A DNA stretch of 31,724 nucleotides, from contig JBJEJH010000035.1 in NCBI GenBank assembly GCA_051877855.1, forward strand, positions 1 through 31,724, in the 5' to 3' direction. Source of the DNA: MGBC120314 sp051877855 (GTDB lineage Bacteria > Bacillota > Clostridia > Lachnospirales > Lachnospiraceae). Shown in pieces: positions 8,539 to 17,036 of this stretch. The notes beneath the pieces were generated by a model. The model was not told the DNA's origin, ran no database searches, and saw nothing but the letters and a program-made list of their open reading frames with translations. How positions within the stretch are numbered: position 1 is the first letter of the stretch; every line of letters starts with the position of its first letter. Made by a program: the position numbers and the translations under genes.

Positions 8539-10682
8539 TTTTCCTCCCTGATTGTGGCTCTCATGCCATCAGCATTCATCGGTTTACCAAGATAGAATCC
8601 CTGAATACTGTCACAACTCATTTTCTTAAGTATTTCCAATTGTTCCTGGGTCTCAACGCCCTCAGCAACAACCTCAAGTCCCAGCTTATGCATCATCTCA
8701 ATCAAGGATCCGGTGATGATATCCGAAGCCTTCTGCTCCCCGAGCTGGTCAATAAATGATTTATCAATTTTCAAAGTATCGATTGGTATATTCTTAAGGT
8801 AGGATAAAGATGAATATCCCGTACCAAAATCATCCAGAGAAACCCTGATTCCATTATTGCGAATACGTTTGATCATCTCCACAAGCTGGAAAGAATTCTC
8901 CACGAATACAGACTCTGTAATCTCCAGTTCCACACACTCCGGCGGGATCATATATTCACGAATCAAGGCATATAATGTACTCTCAAAGGTAATCTGCTTG
9001 AACTGTACCGTGGAAATATTGACCGAAATTATTCCGTCAAAATCATAAGCCTCTTTCCAGGCAAGATAATCCTCAAATGCCTTACGAAGTACCCACTCAC
9101 CGATTTCCACAATCATTCCGTTGCGCTCTGCCAATGGAATAAAGTCCAATGGAGAAACGAATCCAAGCACTTCATCCTTCATACGGATCAGTGCTTCAAC
9201 CCCGCGAATCTTTTTGGTTATCACATCATACTGTGGCTGATAATATAACACAAAACGATCATTTTCCAATGCTCTCTTGATGGTATTCTCCATCTCGATT
9301 TTTACAAGGAACTGTTCTAACATTCCTTCATCAAAGAAAAGAACGGAATTTTTTCCGCTTTCCTTCACCCGATGAAGGGCAATATCGGCATTACTAATGA
9401 GATCAACTGCCTTTTTCCCGCCTTCCGGATACTGATTAATACCGATACTAACCGTCATTCTCTGTGTCAGTCCGTTTGCCAGAGTCACCGGTTCCGCAAG
9501 CCGTTTACGGATATCAACTGCAATACTCTGGGCAGCATGGCGGGTTCCGTCATAAATGGAAATAACGAATTCATCACTGTCAAATCGCGCAATACGTGTG
9601 GATCCATTTTCATAATCTTTAAGCATCATGGCAAATTTCAGGATAAAATCATCCGCCATTTTATATCCAATGGTATCATTTATATTTTTAAAATCATCGA
9701 TGTCAATATACAAAATCGAAATCGGCACATCTTCCTCCCTGGCACGAAGAATGTCTTCATCCAGAAGTTTTGTCAGATATCCACGATTCATAAGACCTGT
9801 AGATGTATCGTAATATGCCTTATATGCCAATTCTTCCTTTTGGTTCTTAACCGTGGTAATATCCTTAAAATAAGCGATTTCTTCCACTAATTTCTGATTT
9901 TCATCATAGATAAAACGATAGGATGCCTCTATCCAGGTATTGTGGTTTCCCAGACGGAATTCACAATTCATCGCCTCTTTCTTCTCCATAACTGCCTTCT
10001 CTCTCCAGCGGGAGAATTCGAAAACATCCAGATCACTGATTGCATTGCCAATCATCGTATTATCCATAGGGCGAATCCCATCGTATGTAAAAAGTTCATA
10101 CCAGCTATCGGTTGCAAAAAATGTGCCATTCAGGTAATTTTTATAGAAAAATCCATCGCTGGATGACTGTGCAACGATCTGATGAATTCTTGTGGTATTC
10201 TCCATCTGTTTCTGCGTTGCGGTGAGAAGATCCACCTGATACTTTAACTGTTCACTGGTGGATGCTGCCAGATTACAAGCTTCTTCCGCCTCTTTCTTAG
10301 CTTTCTCAAACTCCGTCACATCCGCAAGTACCACCGCAATATAACCCGGTTCCGGTGCAAAGGCCTTCAGATTGAAAATCTTACCAAGATAAGGCAGTTC
10401 AATCAAGCGGTATACATCCTTTTCCGTCTCATATACATCTAATACTGCTGCAAACATCGCATCATTCTGATTCATTTCGGCAATATCCGAAAGCATGAGG
10501 ACATTCTCTTCCAACGCTGCTCCTTCACCGCCAAAGAGTTTCTGAAAGGCATGATTATACAAAACAAAACGGATTGCTTTCCCGTCTTCATAATCCACCA
10601 CCTTGACACAGGCCATTGGATTCAATGATTCGTTTATGATTTCCGTCAAAAGACCTAACGATATTTCACATTCGCTCATCAT
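8532..10682 (-). CDS. PAS-GGDEF-EAL protein, probable c-di-GMP phosphodiesterase
   Basis: The 716-residue protein has two PAS-like regions (about 1-125 and 165-280) joined by a helical linker, a GGDEF domain (about 285-450) and an EAL domain (about 460-710). The GGDEF signature is degraded to DSDEF (368-372), so cyclase activity is unlikely, though GTP might still bind. The EAL half keeps its metal and catalytic set: E496 in EALIR, N555 in VNIS, E587, DDFGTGYSSL (617-626), K638 in LKID, E674 in EGVET and QGFYLGKP (694-701). c-di-GMP hydrolysis is therefore the best prediction. No membrane segment is visible. Its ATG overlaps the yfbR-like stop as ATGA, a sign of translational coupling. Confidence 0.88.
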   Translation of the reverse strand: MMSECEISLGLLTEIINESLNPMACVKVVDYEDGKAIRFVLYNHAFQKLFGGEGAALEENVLMLSDIAEMNQNDAMFAAVLDVYETEKDVYRLIELPYLGKIFNLKAFAPEPGYIAVVLADVTEFEKAKKEAEEACNLAASTSEQLKYQVDLLTATQKQMENTTRIHQIVAQSSSDGFFYKNYLNGTFFATDSWYELFTYDGIRPMDNTMIGNAISDLDVFEFSRWREKAVMEKKEAMNCEFRLGNHNTWIEASYRFIYDENQKLVEEIAYFKDITTVKNQKEELAYKAYYDTSTGLMNRGYLTKLLDEDILRAREEDVPISILYIDIDDFKNINDTIGYKMADDFILKFAMMLKDYENGSTRIARFDSDEFVISIYDGTRHAAQSIAVDIRKRLAEPVTLANGLTQRMTVSIGINQYPEGGKKAVDLISNADIALHRVKESGKNSVLFFDEGMLEQFLVKIEMENTIKRALENDRFVLYYQPQYDVITKKIRGVEALIRMKDEVLGFVSPLDFIPLAERNGMIVEIGEWVLRKAFEDYLAWKEAYDFDGIISVNISTVQFKQITFESTLYALIREYMIPPECVELEITESVFVENSFQLVEMIKRIRNNGIRVSLDDFGTGYSSLSYLKNIPIDTLKIDKSFIDQLGEQKASDIITGSLIEMMHKLGLEVVAEGVETQEQLEILKKMSCDSIQGFYLGKPMNADGMRATIREEKC

Positions 10683-11284
10683 TTGCCCTCCTTGGACACG
10701 TCATTGGAATCATCCAGAGTAAGATTATACTCCGGAATAAAATGTTCCATATAATAATCAACCTCAGGCAATTTCATCGTTTCAATCGCCTGGCGGATGG
10801 ACTGCTCCGCCTGGGCAAAATCCTTGTTGCCCATCTGTCCTTCTTCAATACATTTAATCAATGCTGAAAGTTTATCTGCCGCCTTCACATAATGCCACAA
10901 ATGCTCTTCTTCTTTGGTCTCAAGAAGAAGGGACTCGTATGCTCCCCGCATTTCCTTTGGAAGTCCGGTAAGCAACTGATCCTTGGCCACCGCCTCCACT
11001 TCCTTGTATGCATTGCGAATCACAGGACTGTAATACTTAACCGGTGTCGGCATATCTCCTGTAACAATTTCCGTCACATCATGAAACATTCCAAGTAATG
11101 CCAGACGATTAGCATCCAGATTTCCCTTAAATATTTCATTATTAATAACACCCAATGCGTGGGCAATAAACCCTACCTCCAAAGAATGCTCACTTATATT
11201 TTCTGTAATCGTATTGCGCATCAGGCCCCAGCGATTGATGTACTTCATTCGCGAAAGCATTGCAAAAAACTGGTTATTTTTCAT
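10679..11284 (-). CDS. yfbR: HD-domain 5'-deoxynucleotidase, YfbR-like
   Basis: This 201-residue protein has the HD-phosphohydrolase metal set: H33 in SEHSLEVG, H68-D69 in GMFHDVTE and D137 in KAADKLSA. The stretch TGDMPTPVKYY (76-85) is typical of YfbR, which removes phosphate from deoxyribonucleoside 5'-monophosphates. The length matches the family (about 200). It lies 2 bases downstream of galM, with GAGG formed by the galM stop region, and its TGA overlaps the next ATG. Its operon position ahead of c-di-GMP genes suggests a nucleotide-handling link, but that is inference. The exact substrate cannot be read from sequence. Confidence 0.88.
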   Translation of the reverse strand: MKNNQFFAMLSRMKYINRWGLMRNTITENISEHSLEVGFIAHALGVINNEIFKGNLDANRLALLGMFHDVTEIVTGDMPTPVKYYSPVIRNAYKEVEAVAKDQLLTGLPKEMRGAYESLLLETKEEEHLWHYVKAADKLSALIKCIEEGQMGNKDFAQAEQSIRQAIETMKLPEVDYYMEHFIPEYNLTLDDSNDVSKEGK

Positions 11285-11286
11285 AA

Positions 11287-12336
11287 TTACCTCAAAGAAA
11301 ATTGATATATCGTAGTGGAATCATATTCCTGATAAGCCCTCGTAACCGGCTGTGGAAATTCAGGGTGATGGATAGCATCCGGAAAATACTGTGTCTCCAA
11401 AGCAACACCACTGTTTCGGACATAACGGGCTCCATCTTTTCCCCGGTCATTCAGAAAATTACCGGTATACATCTGAATCCCCGGAAGATCTGTGGAAACC
11501 TCCATCAGAATGCCGGTTACAGGGCTGTAAAGTGTTGCTACCACATCAAGTTCCCCGTTATTCTTAAGTACCCAGTTCTGATCGTAGCCACTGCCGAACT
11601 TTAACGCTTCATAATCCGCATCAATATCCTGACCGATAGTCTTTTCCGTATTAAAATCCAACGGAGTTCCCTTGACCGGAATCAGCTTTCCTGTAGGAAT
11701 CAATTCCTGATCCGTCTCGGTAAAATAATCCGAATGGATCATCACTTTATGATTACGAACGGAACCGGCACCATGACCTTCCAGATTAAAATAGCTATGA
11801 TTTGTCATATTAATAATGGTATCCTCATCCGTCGTTCCAAGATAATGAATCATCAGTGCATTGTCCGCTGTTAATGTATAGGTTACGGACATATGAACTT
11901 CCCCCGGGAATCCCTGATCCATATTCGGACTGATGAGCGAAAATGTAATGGAGGCATCCTCATTTTCATCCCCTTCGGTCACGGTCCACATTCTCTCATA
12001 CCAACGATTGAAACCGCCATGGAGATTATTTCTTCCATCATTCTTGTCCAATTCGTAGGTTTTTCCATTTAATTCAAAGGAAGCTCCCCCGATACGGTTC
12101 GCATGTCTTCCCACGGTAGAACCATGTGCCGAACCATTATCCTCGTAGCCCTTAAGGCTCTCATGTCCCAGCAGTACATCCACCGTCCTGCCATCCTGTG
12201 CAGGCACATTGATTTCAAGGATCGCCGCACCAAAATCCATCACCTTGACGGTCATTCCTCTGCCATTATCCAGCACATAGGCATGTACCGGTGTTTGATC
12301 TGATAACTGTCCATAACGCATCTGTGTAACTTTCAT
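11287..12336 (-). CDS. galM: Aldose 1-epimerase (galactose mutarotase)
   Basis: GalM interconverts alpha and beta anomers of galactose or glucose. The 349-residue protein has NLHGGFNRW (104-112, with H106), the catalytic TNHSYFNLEGHG (178-189, H180) and the catalytic glutamate E314 in ALETQYFPDAIHHPEFP. The length is standard. No Leloir genes lie nearby, so it may serve general sugar use. It begins 58 bases after rpe and heads a tightly packed run reaching at least to glmS. GGAGGACA precedes the ATG. The leader carries a possible promoter and an inverted repeat, both listed separately. Confidence 0.95.
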   Translation of the reverse strand: MKVTQMRYGQLSDQTPVHAYVLDNGRGMTVKVMDFGAAILEINVPAQDGRTVDVLLGHESLKGYEDNGSAHGSTVGRHANRIGGASFELNGKTYELDKNDGRNNLHGGFNRWYERMWTVTEGDENEDASITFSLISPNMDQGFPGEVHMSVTYTLTADNALMIHYLGTTDEDTIINMTNHSYFNLEGHGAGSVRNHKVMIHSDYFTETDQELIPTGKLIPVKGTPLDFNTEKTIGQDIDADYEALKFGSGYDQNWVLKNNGELDVVATLYSPVTGILMEVSTDLPGIQMYTGNFLNDRGKDGARYVRNSGVALETQYFPDAIHHPEFPQPVTRAYQEYDSTTIYQFSLR

Positions 12337-12348
12337 TCCTTGTCCTCC

Positions 12349-12399
12349 AATAATGAAATTAATTCATAATTTAATAATATCACATTATCTTTCATTATT
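12349..12399. repeat. 10-base perfect inverted repeat in the rpe-galM gap
   Basis: AATAATGAAA (12349-12358) and TTTCATTATT (12390-12399) are exact reverse complements separated by 31 AT-rich bases. Smaller ATAAT/ATTAT and TTAA dyads lie between them. One arm overlaps the rpe stop codon and the other sits just before the galM ribosome site. In RNA this could fold into a leader stem near the start of galM, or as DNA it could be an operator. There is no GC core or T-run, so it does not look like an intrinsic terminator. Confidence 0.5.
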
Positions 12400-12402
12400 C
12401 AT
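12374..12402 (-). promoter_or_regulatory. Possible galM-operon promoter (extended -10)
   Basis: On the minus strand TATTAT (12374-12379) is preceded by TGA, an extended -10, and lies 17 bases after ATGAAT (12397-12402), a weak -35. It overlaps the end of rpe and the inverted repeat described here. The region is very AT-rich, so a chance match is possible; alternatively galM is read through from rpe. Confidence 0.3.
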
Positions 12403-13048
12403 TCATTATTTTTAAGAATTTTCCTGTATTTTCCCCGGGATTGTCCTTAAATACCGCAGATCCGGCAACAATTACATTGACCCCCGCATCCACTGCTGCC
12501 CTGACATTCTCCAGATTGATTCCGCCATCGATCTCGATGTCCGTATCCAGTCCCTTTGCTTTGATAATTTCCTTCACTCTGCGGACCTTATCCAGAGACC
12601 CTTCAATAAACTTCTGACCGCCAAATCCCGGATGAACCGACATAATAAGCACCATATCCACCATAGGAATATATTCCTCAATGGCGGATACCTCCGTTTC
12701 CGGATTTAAGGTAATTCCGGTCTTGACACCATATTCCTTAATCTTTTTAAGCGTTGCCGCAACATCACTGCAGGCCTCTACATGCACTGTAATCAGATCT
12801 GCACCGGACTCCACGAATTCCTTAATATAACGAATCGGTTCCTCAATCATCAGGTGCACATCAAAAACCTTCTTCGTGGTTTTCCGGATGGACTTAATAA
12901 CCGGCATACCATAAGAAATGCTTGGCACAAATTTGCCGTCCATAACATCCACATGAATATATTGGGCGCCTGCCTCATCAACCTTTCTGATCTCCTCTCC
13001 CAGCACCGCAAAATCAGCTGAAAGAATCGATGGCGACAAAATGTTCAT
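12395..13048 (-). CDS. rpe: Ribulose-phosphate 3-epimerase
   Basis: Rpe interconverts ribulose-5-phosphate and xylulose-5-phosphate in the pentose phosphate pathway. The 217-residue TIM-barrel protein has PSILSADF (6-13, S7), HVDVMDG (32-38, H32 and D34), DVHLMIEEP (63-71, H65), the loop HPGFGGQKF and IEIDGGIN with the second catalytic Asp. The length and every key residue match the family. It starts 2 bases after rsgA with GAGGAG inside the rsgA tail. The prpC-prkC-rsgA-rpe order is standard in Firmicutes; the thiN gene often found next is not present. Confidence 0.97.
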   Translation of the reverse strand: MNILSPSILSADFAVLGEEIRKVDEAGAQYIHVDVMDGKFVPSISYGMPVIKSIRKTTKKVFDVHLMIEEPIRYIKEFVESGADLITVHVEACSDVAATLKKIKEYGVKTGITLNPETEVSAIEEYIPMVDMVLIMSVHPGFGGQKFIEGSLDKVRRVKEIIKAKGLDTDIEIDGGINLENVRAAVDAGVNVIVAGSAVFKDNPGENTGKFLKIMNE

Positions 13049-13050
13049 TG

Positions 13051-13929
13051 CTAATATCTCCTCACGTTTTTTCTTTCTTCATATATTTCCAGATAATGCT
13101 CATAGCGAAGGGGATGTATCTTCCCCTGCTGCAGGGCATTCTTCACTGCACAATCCGGTTCATTGACATGGACACAGCCATGAAAACGACATTTGCCCTC
13201 ATATTCAGCAAACTCATTGAAATAAAATCGTATCTCATCCTTATCAAACTCTTCCAGATAAAGTGAGGTAAATCCCGGTGTATCAAGAATATACGTATCC
13301 CCGTAGAGATGAAAAATCTCCGAGTGTCGTGTGGTATGCCTGCCGCGACGAATCTTATCACTAATCACGCCGGTTTCCATGACCGCCTCAGGACATATAT
13401 AATTAATAACAGAAGACTTTCCCACGCCGGAAGGCCCGGCAAATACCGTGGTCTTGTCCTTCAACAGTGCTTTCAAATCCTCCATCCCGGTTTTTTCATA
13501 GGTACTGGTAAAAAGGATCTCATAGCCTGCATTTTCCCAGATTTCCAGCAATTTTTCTTTTTCTTCCCGGGTGACCAGTTCCTCTTTGTTAAAGCAGATA
13601 ATCACATCCACATTTTCCCGTTCCATACGAATCAGGAATCTTGAAAGCAAATTCAGATTCGGGGCCGGGTCCTTAACGGCAAAAATAATAACGGCCTGAT
13701 CCACATTCGCCACCTCCGGCCGGAGTAAACAATTATTTCTAGGCAACACCTCTACAATGTTGCCTAGAAATTTATTCGGATCCAACAGATCAATTTCAAC
13801 ATTATCCCCCACCAAGGGTTTGATTTTTCGGTTTCGGAAATTGCCCTTAGCCTTGCATTCATACAGTCTGTCGTCACTACAATGCACATAATAGAATCCT
13901 GCAATTCCCTTAACGATTTTTCCTATCAT
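13051..13929 (-). CDS. rsgA: Ribosome small subunit-dependent GTPase A
   Basis: RsgA helps late maturation of the 30S subunit and hydrolyses GTP when bound to it. The 292-residue protein has an N-terminal OB-fold (about 1-70), then a circularly permuted GTPase domain in which G4 (FNKEEL, 113-118) precedes G1 (GPSGVGKSS, 165-173) and G3 (DTPG, 216-219). A C-terminal zinc knuckle has C247, C252, H254 and C260. The ATG overlaps the prkC stop as ATGA. The coding sequence contains a perfect 14-base inverted repeat between the OB-fold and the GTPase domain, listed separately. Confidence 0.96.
   Translation of the reverse strand: MIGKIVKGIAGFYYVHCSDDRLYECKAKGNFRNRKIKPLVGDNVEIDLLDPNKFLGNIVEVLPRNNCLLRPEVANVDQAVIIFAVKDPAPNLNLLSRFLIRMERENVDVIICFNKEELVTREEKEKLLEIWENAGYEILFTSTYEKTGMEDLKALLKDKTTVFAGPSGVGKSSVINYICPEAVMETGVISDKIRRGRHTTRHSEIFHLYGDTYILDTPGFTSLYLEEFDKDEIRFYFNEFAEYEGKCRFHGCVHVNEPDCAVKNALQQGKIHPLRYEHYLEIYEERKNVRRY
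13735..13771. repeat. Perfect 14-base inverted repeat inside rsgA
   Basis: ATTTCTAGGCAACA (13735-13748) and TGTTGCCTAGAAAT (13758-13771) are exact reverse complements around a 9-base loop. The repeat encodes roughly residues 54-66 of RsgA (FLGN...LPRN), a stretch that otherwise looks normal for the family. In the mRNA it would form a stable 14-pair hairpin in mid-gene, with no T-run after it. Confidence 0.9.
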
Positions 13930-16196
13930 TCGCTTGTAACCTCAGTCATCGGAACACTAACGGACATTACATTCTCCTCCTGGCTCTTAACTTCACCGGT
14001 ATCCGGATCCGTCCAGGTGTAGCGTACATAGAAATCCACATTTCCCGTGGATATACTTGCCTTAATTCCATCAAATGTAATCTGACGATAGTCTTCCAAA
14101 CTATTGATATCTGTATATTCTAATATTTCTCTGGAATATTCCTGTGTATCATCACTTTGTCTTAAAACGGCACGAACCTCTCTTGTGACGCTGACATCCG
14201 GAATTCCCTCAGGAATCGGTTTGTTATACCATGCCGGCACCATCGTGATCGTACCCTGATAATACTTCCCGTTATTTCCACTGCTCAATACATACTCCAC
14301 AATGGAACCCTGCGGAAGAACGGTTCCCTCCTGGTAACTCTGGGATACAACCTTTCCCTGCTCCACTGTGGCACTTGCTGTGGTACCGCCAAGCTGCGGA
14401 ACAAATCCTGCCTGTTGCAGTTCACGCTTTGCTGTTTCCTCATCTTTATTCAAAAGATTTGGCACTTCTCCTTCTTTGATTTCGCGGCCACGGCTGATTA
14501 CAAGGTAAATCGTATCTTCCGCATGAACCGTAGACCCCACATTCGGCGAGGTACGGATAACCTTTCCCTGTTCCACTTCCAGGCTGTATTCATACTCCAC
14601 ATCCGTTTTAAGACGATACTCTTCCAGCGCCTTAATTGCCGTTTCTTCCGTCATTCCGCGAACATCAATCAATTCAAAGGATTTTGATCCTGCACTTATT
14701 GTCACAAAAACCTGTGTATTCGCCGCCACATGAACACCGGATTCCACGCTCTGCTCCAGCACATAGCCGACAGGCATAACATCCGATTCCACGGACGGAT
14801 TCTTCATAAAGCCAAGACCTCTCTCATTCAGGGCTTTCTTCGCTTCTTCCTCCGTAAGACCAATCAACGGCGGAACTTCCACACCTTCGTTGGCCGATAC
14901 CGTAGGTGTTGCTGTTGTGGATTCATTCTCACGATTCGAATTCGGCGCCTTAACCGTTACCATCAGCTTCATGACAACTGCAAGAGTTACAATTACGATA
15001 ACCGCCGCAACTGCCACACCAAGCCATAACATAATCTTATCGATTTTATTGCTGTCATGAGTCACACGTTGTCCGGACCCATGCTCATCATCCTCATCGT
15101 CATCATCATGTCCGATGCGGTGATGTTCTTCATACGCATCGTCATATTCATCTTCATCGGATTTTCGACGAATATTTGGCAAATCAATACTGTCCCCGGA
15201 AACAATCTCCATGTCCGGTCCAAGATCATCATCGTCATGATGTGCATACATCGTCATCACATCAAGTTCCGGTCTTGAAGATTTCGTTCTTTCGTTGATC
15301 TGATTCATATCATCCTGTGTAAACATCACCGTTGGTGACGAGTCCACATGATCTCCCACATCTACAAAGTTCTCATATGGTGTAACCAGCGCACGTTTCA
15401 GATCCGCAATCAGTTCGGTTGCCGACTGATAACGGCGATCCATCCGCTTTTGTGCACATTTTAATATAATCTTCTCGACACTGATTGGAATCGCAGGATT
15501 ATATACCGATGGCGGCACCAGGTCATTCTGGATATGCATCAAGGCCACAGCAACGGTGGAATCCCCATCAAAAGGTACTCTTCCGGCACACATTTCATAT
15601 AAGGTTATACCAAAGGAATAGATATCACTGGTAACATCACTATATCCGCCTCTCGCCTGTTCCGGAGAGATATAATGCACCGAACCCATGGCAATGGAAT
15701 TAACGGTATCCGTGTTCGTTACCTTTGCAATACCGAAATCAGTTACCTTAACCTTTCCCTCCTTGGAAATAATGATATTCTGTGGCTTAATGTCACGATG
15801 AATAATATTGTGGCGGTGTGCCACCTCAATTCCCTGGGCAATCTGAATGGCAATACTTACTGCCTCTTTGTAGTCCAGTGCTCCCTTTTTATCGATATAC
15901 TGTTTTAATGTAATGCCTTCCACCAATTCCATGACAATGTAATATATACCATTTTCATCACCGACATCATAAACATTGACAATATTGGCATGGGCCATTC
16001 CGGCCGCAGACTGAGCCTCAATACGGAATTTGCGAATAAAATTGCGATCTTCACTATACTCCCGCTTAAGAACCTTAATGGCTACATAACGATTTAATTT
16101 ATGACATTTTGCTTTATATACATCTGCCGTTCCGCCGGTACCGATCTTACCGATAATTTCATATCGATTTGCAATAATTGTGCCGTTTTCCAACAT
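13926..16196 (-). CDS. prkC: PASTA-domain Ser/Thr protein kinase
   Basis: PrkC-type kinases sense muropeptides or lipid II outside the cell and phosphorylate proteins of wall synthesis, division and translation. The 756-residue protein has a kinase domain (about 12-270) with the glycine loop GTGGTADVY (19-27), K41, HRDIKPQN (133-140, D135) and DFG at 153-155. A long Asp/His-rich juxtamembrane stretch covers about 315-385. One membrane helix lies at about 387-412. Three PASTA repeats follow outside the cell (about 438-502, 507-570, 576-640), then a roughly 110-residue C-terminal domain I do not recognise. It starts 72 bases after its partner phosphatase and overlaps rsgA by 4 bases. GGAAGGAAG precedes the ATG. 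Confidence 0.95.
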   Translation of the reverse strand: MLENGTIIANRYEIIGKIGTGGTADVYKAKCHKLNRYVAIKVLKREYSEDRNFIRKFRIEAQSAAGMAHANIVNVYDVGDENGIYYIVMELVEGITLKQYIDKKGALDYKEAVSIAIQIAQGIEVAHRHNIIHRDIKPQNIIISKEGKVKVTDFGIAKVTNTDTVNSIAMGSVHYISPEQARGGYSDVTSDIYSFGITLYEMCAGRVPFDGDSTVAVALMHIQNDLVPPSVYNPAIPISVEKIILKCAQKRMDRRYQSATELIADLKRALVTPYENFVDVGDHVDSSPTVMFTQDDMNQINERTKSSRPELDVMTMYAHHDDDDLGPDMEIVSGDSIDLPNIRRKSDEDEYDDAYEEHHRIGHDDDDEDDEHGSGQRVTHDSNKIDKIMLWLGVAVAAVIVIVTLAVVMKLMVTVKAPNSNRENESTTATPTVSANEGVEVPPLIGLTEEEAKKALNERGLGFMKNPSVESDVMPVGYVLEQSVESGVHVAANTQVFVTISAGSKSFELIDVRGMTEETAIKALEEYRLKTDVEYEYSLEVEQGKVIRTSPNVGSTVHAEDTIYLVISRGREIKEGEVPNLLNKDEETAKRELQQAGFVPQLGGTTASATVEQGKVVSQSYQEGTVLPQGSIVEYVLSSGNNGKYYQGTITMVPAWYNKPIPEGIPDVSVTREVRAVLRQSDDTQEYSREILEYTDINSLEDYRQITFDGIKASISTGNVDFYVRYTWTDPDTGEVKSQEENVMSVSVPMTEVTSE

Positions 16197-16268
16197 ATAA
16201 TTTTCTTCCTTCCAAGAGTTCTATTCAAAAGATATATAAATAGATATTGCTTTCATCCAAGGCTCTAC

Positions 16269-16988
16269 TTATATTTCCACCAATACAACACCAATGTTGT
16301 CTTTTCCACCGTGATTATTCGCACATTGAATCAGCTTCTTTGCACGCTCCTCCACCGGTTCCCTGCCTAAAACGATTCCAAGAATCTCTTCATCCTCCAC
16401 CATGTTCGTCAATCCATCCGTACACATCAGGATGACATCCTTAGACTTAAGACGAATGTCAAAATAATCCGCAATCACCACTTTCATTCCACCAATTGCT
16501 CTAGTAATTATATTCTTGTTCTTATTCGTTCTTGCATCTTTTCTTTCAAGCTGCCCCATACTAACCAGTTCTTCCACCAGAGAATGATCCCGGGTAATCT
16601 GTGTAATTTCCTTGTTAATGACATATAACCGGCTATCGCCAACATTGGCAACATACAAGGTCTTATCCTTCACACAGGCCACAACCACTGTTGTTCCCAT
16701 TCCCTTAAATTCCTCGGACTCCCTGGCCTTACCAAGAACGACCTCATTAGCACGATGAATTGCCTTACCCATTAATGTAATCGGGTCTGATTCATCCAGT
16801 GATTCCACCATATCTACAATGGTTTCCACCGTCAGCCTTGACGCAAGATCACCTGCCTTGTGTCCTCCCATTCCGTCTGCAACGACAAATAGGTTGGGGA
16901 GTTTACCCACGGGCTCTGTGGAACAAAACACAGTATCCTGATTCATTTGTCGAACTCTTCCAACATCCGTTGCTGAATATGCCTTCAT
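16269..16988 (-). CDS. prpC: PP2C-family Ser/Thr phosphatase
   Basis: This phosphatase reverses PrkC phosphorylation. The 239-residue protein has the PP2C metal-binding set: D18 in RQMNQD, D38-G39 in VVADGMGGH, D191-G192 in CTDGLTN and D230-N231 in GGKDNIG, plus GMGTT (97-101) and NVGDSRLY (115-122). The length fits the stand-alone bacterial form (about 240). It is the first gene after a strong promoter (17037-17065), with GGAGGAT just upstream of the ATG, and is followed by prkC, the usual pairing. Confidence 0.95.
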   Translation of the reverse strand: MKAYSATDVGRVRQMNQDTVFCSTEPVGKLPNLFVVADGMGGHKAGDLASRLTVETIVDMVESLDESDPITLMGKAIHRANEVVLGKARESEEFKGMGTTVVVACVKDKTLYVANVGDSRLYVINKEITQITRDHSLVEELVSMGQLERKDARTNKNKNIITRAIGGMKVVIADYFDIRLKSKDVILMCTDGLTNMVEDEEILGIVLGREPVEERAKKLIQCANNHGGKDNIGVVLVEI

Positions 16989-17036
16989 GTCATCCTCCTA
17001 TCTGCTCAGGGCGATAATATATTTTCTCAACTTAAT

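Noticed and set aside
9372..9890. 172-codon plus-strand frame opposite the GGDEF/EAL gene
   Set aside because: It is a shadow of a well-supported gene, with no ribosome site and no recognisable domain.
15050..15250. Repetitive CATCATC/TCATCG tract as a DNA repeat
   Set aside because: It simply encodes the Asp/His-rich stretch of PrkC; the units vary and there is no regular period.
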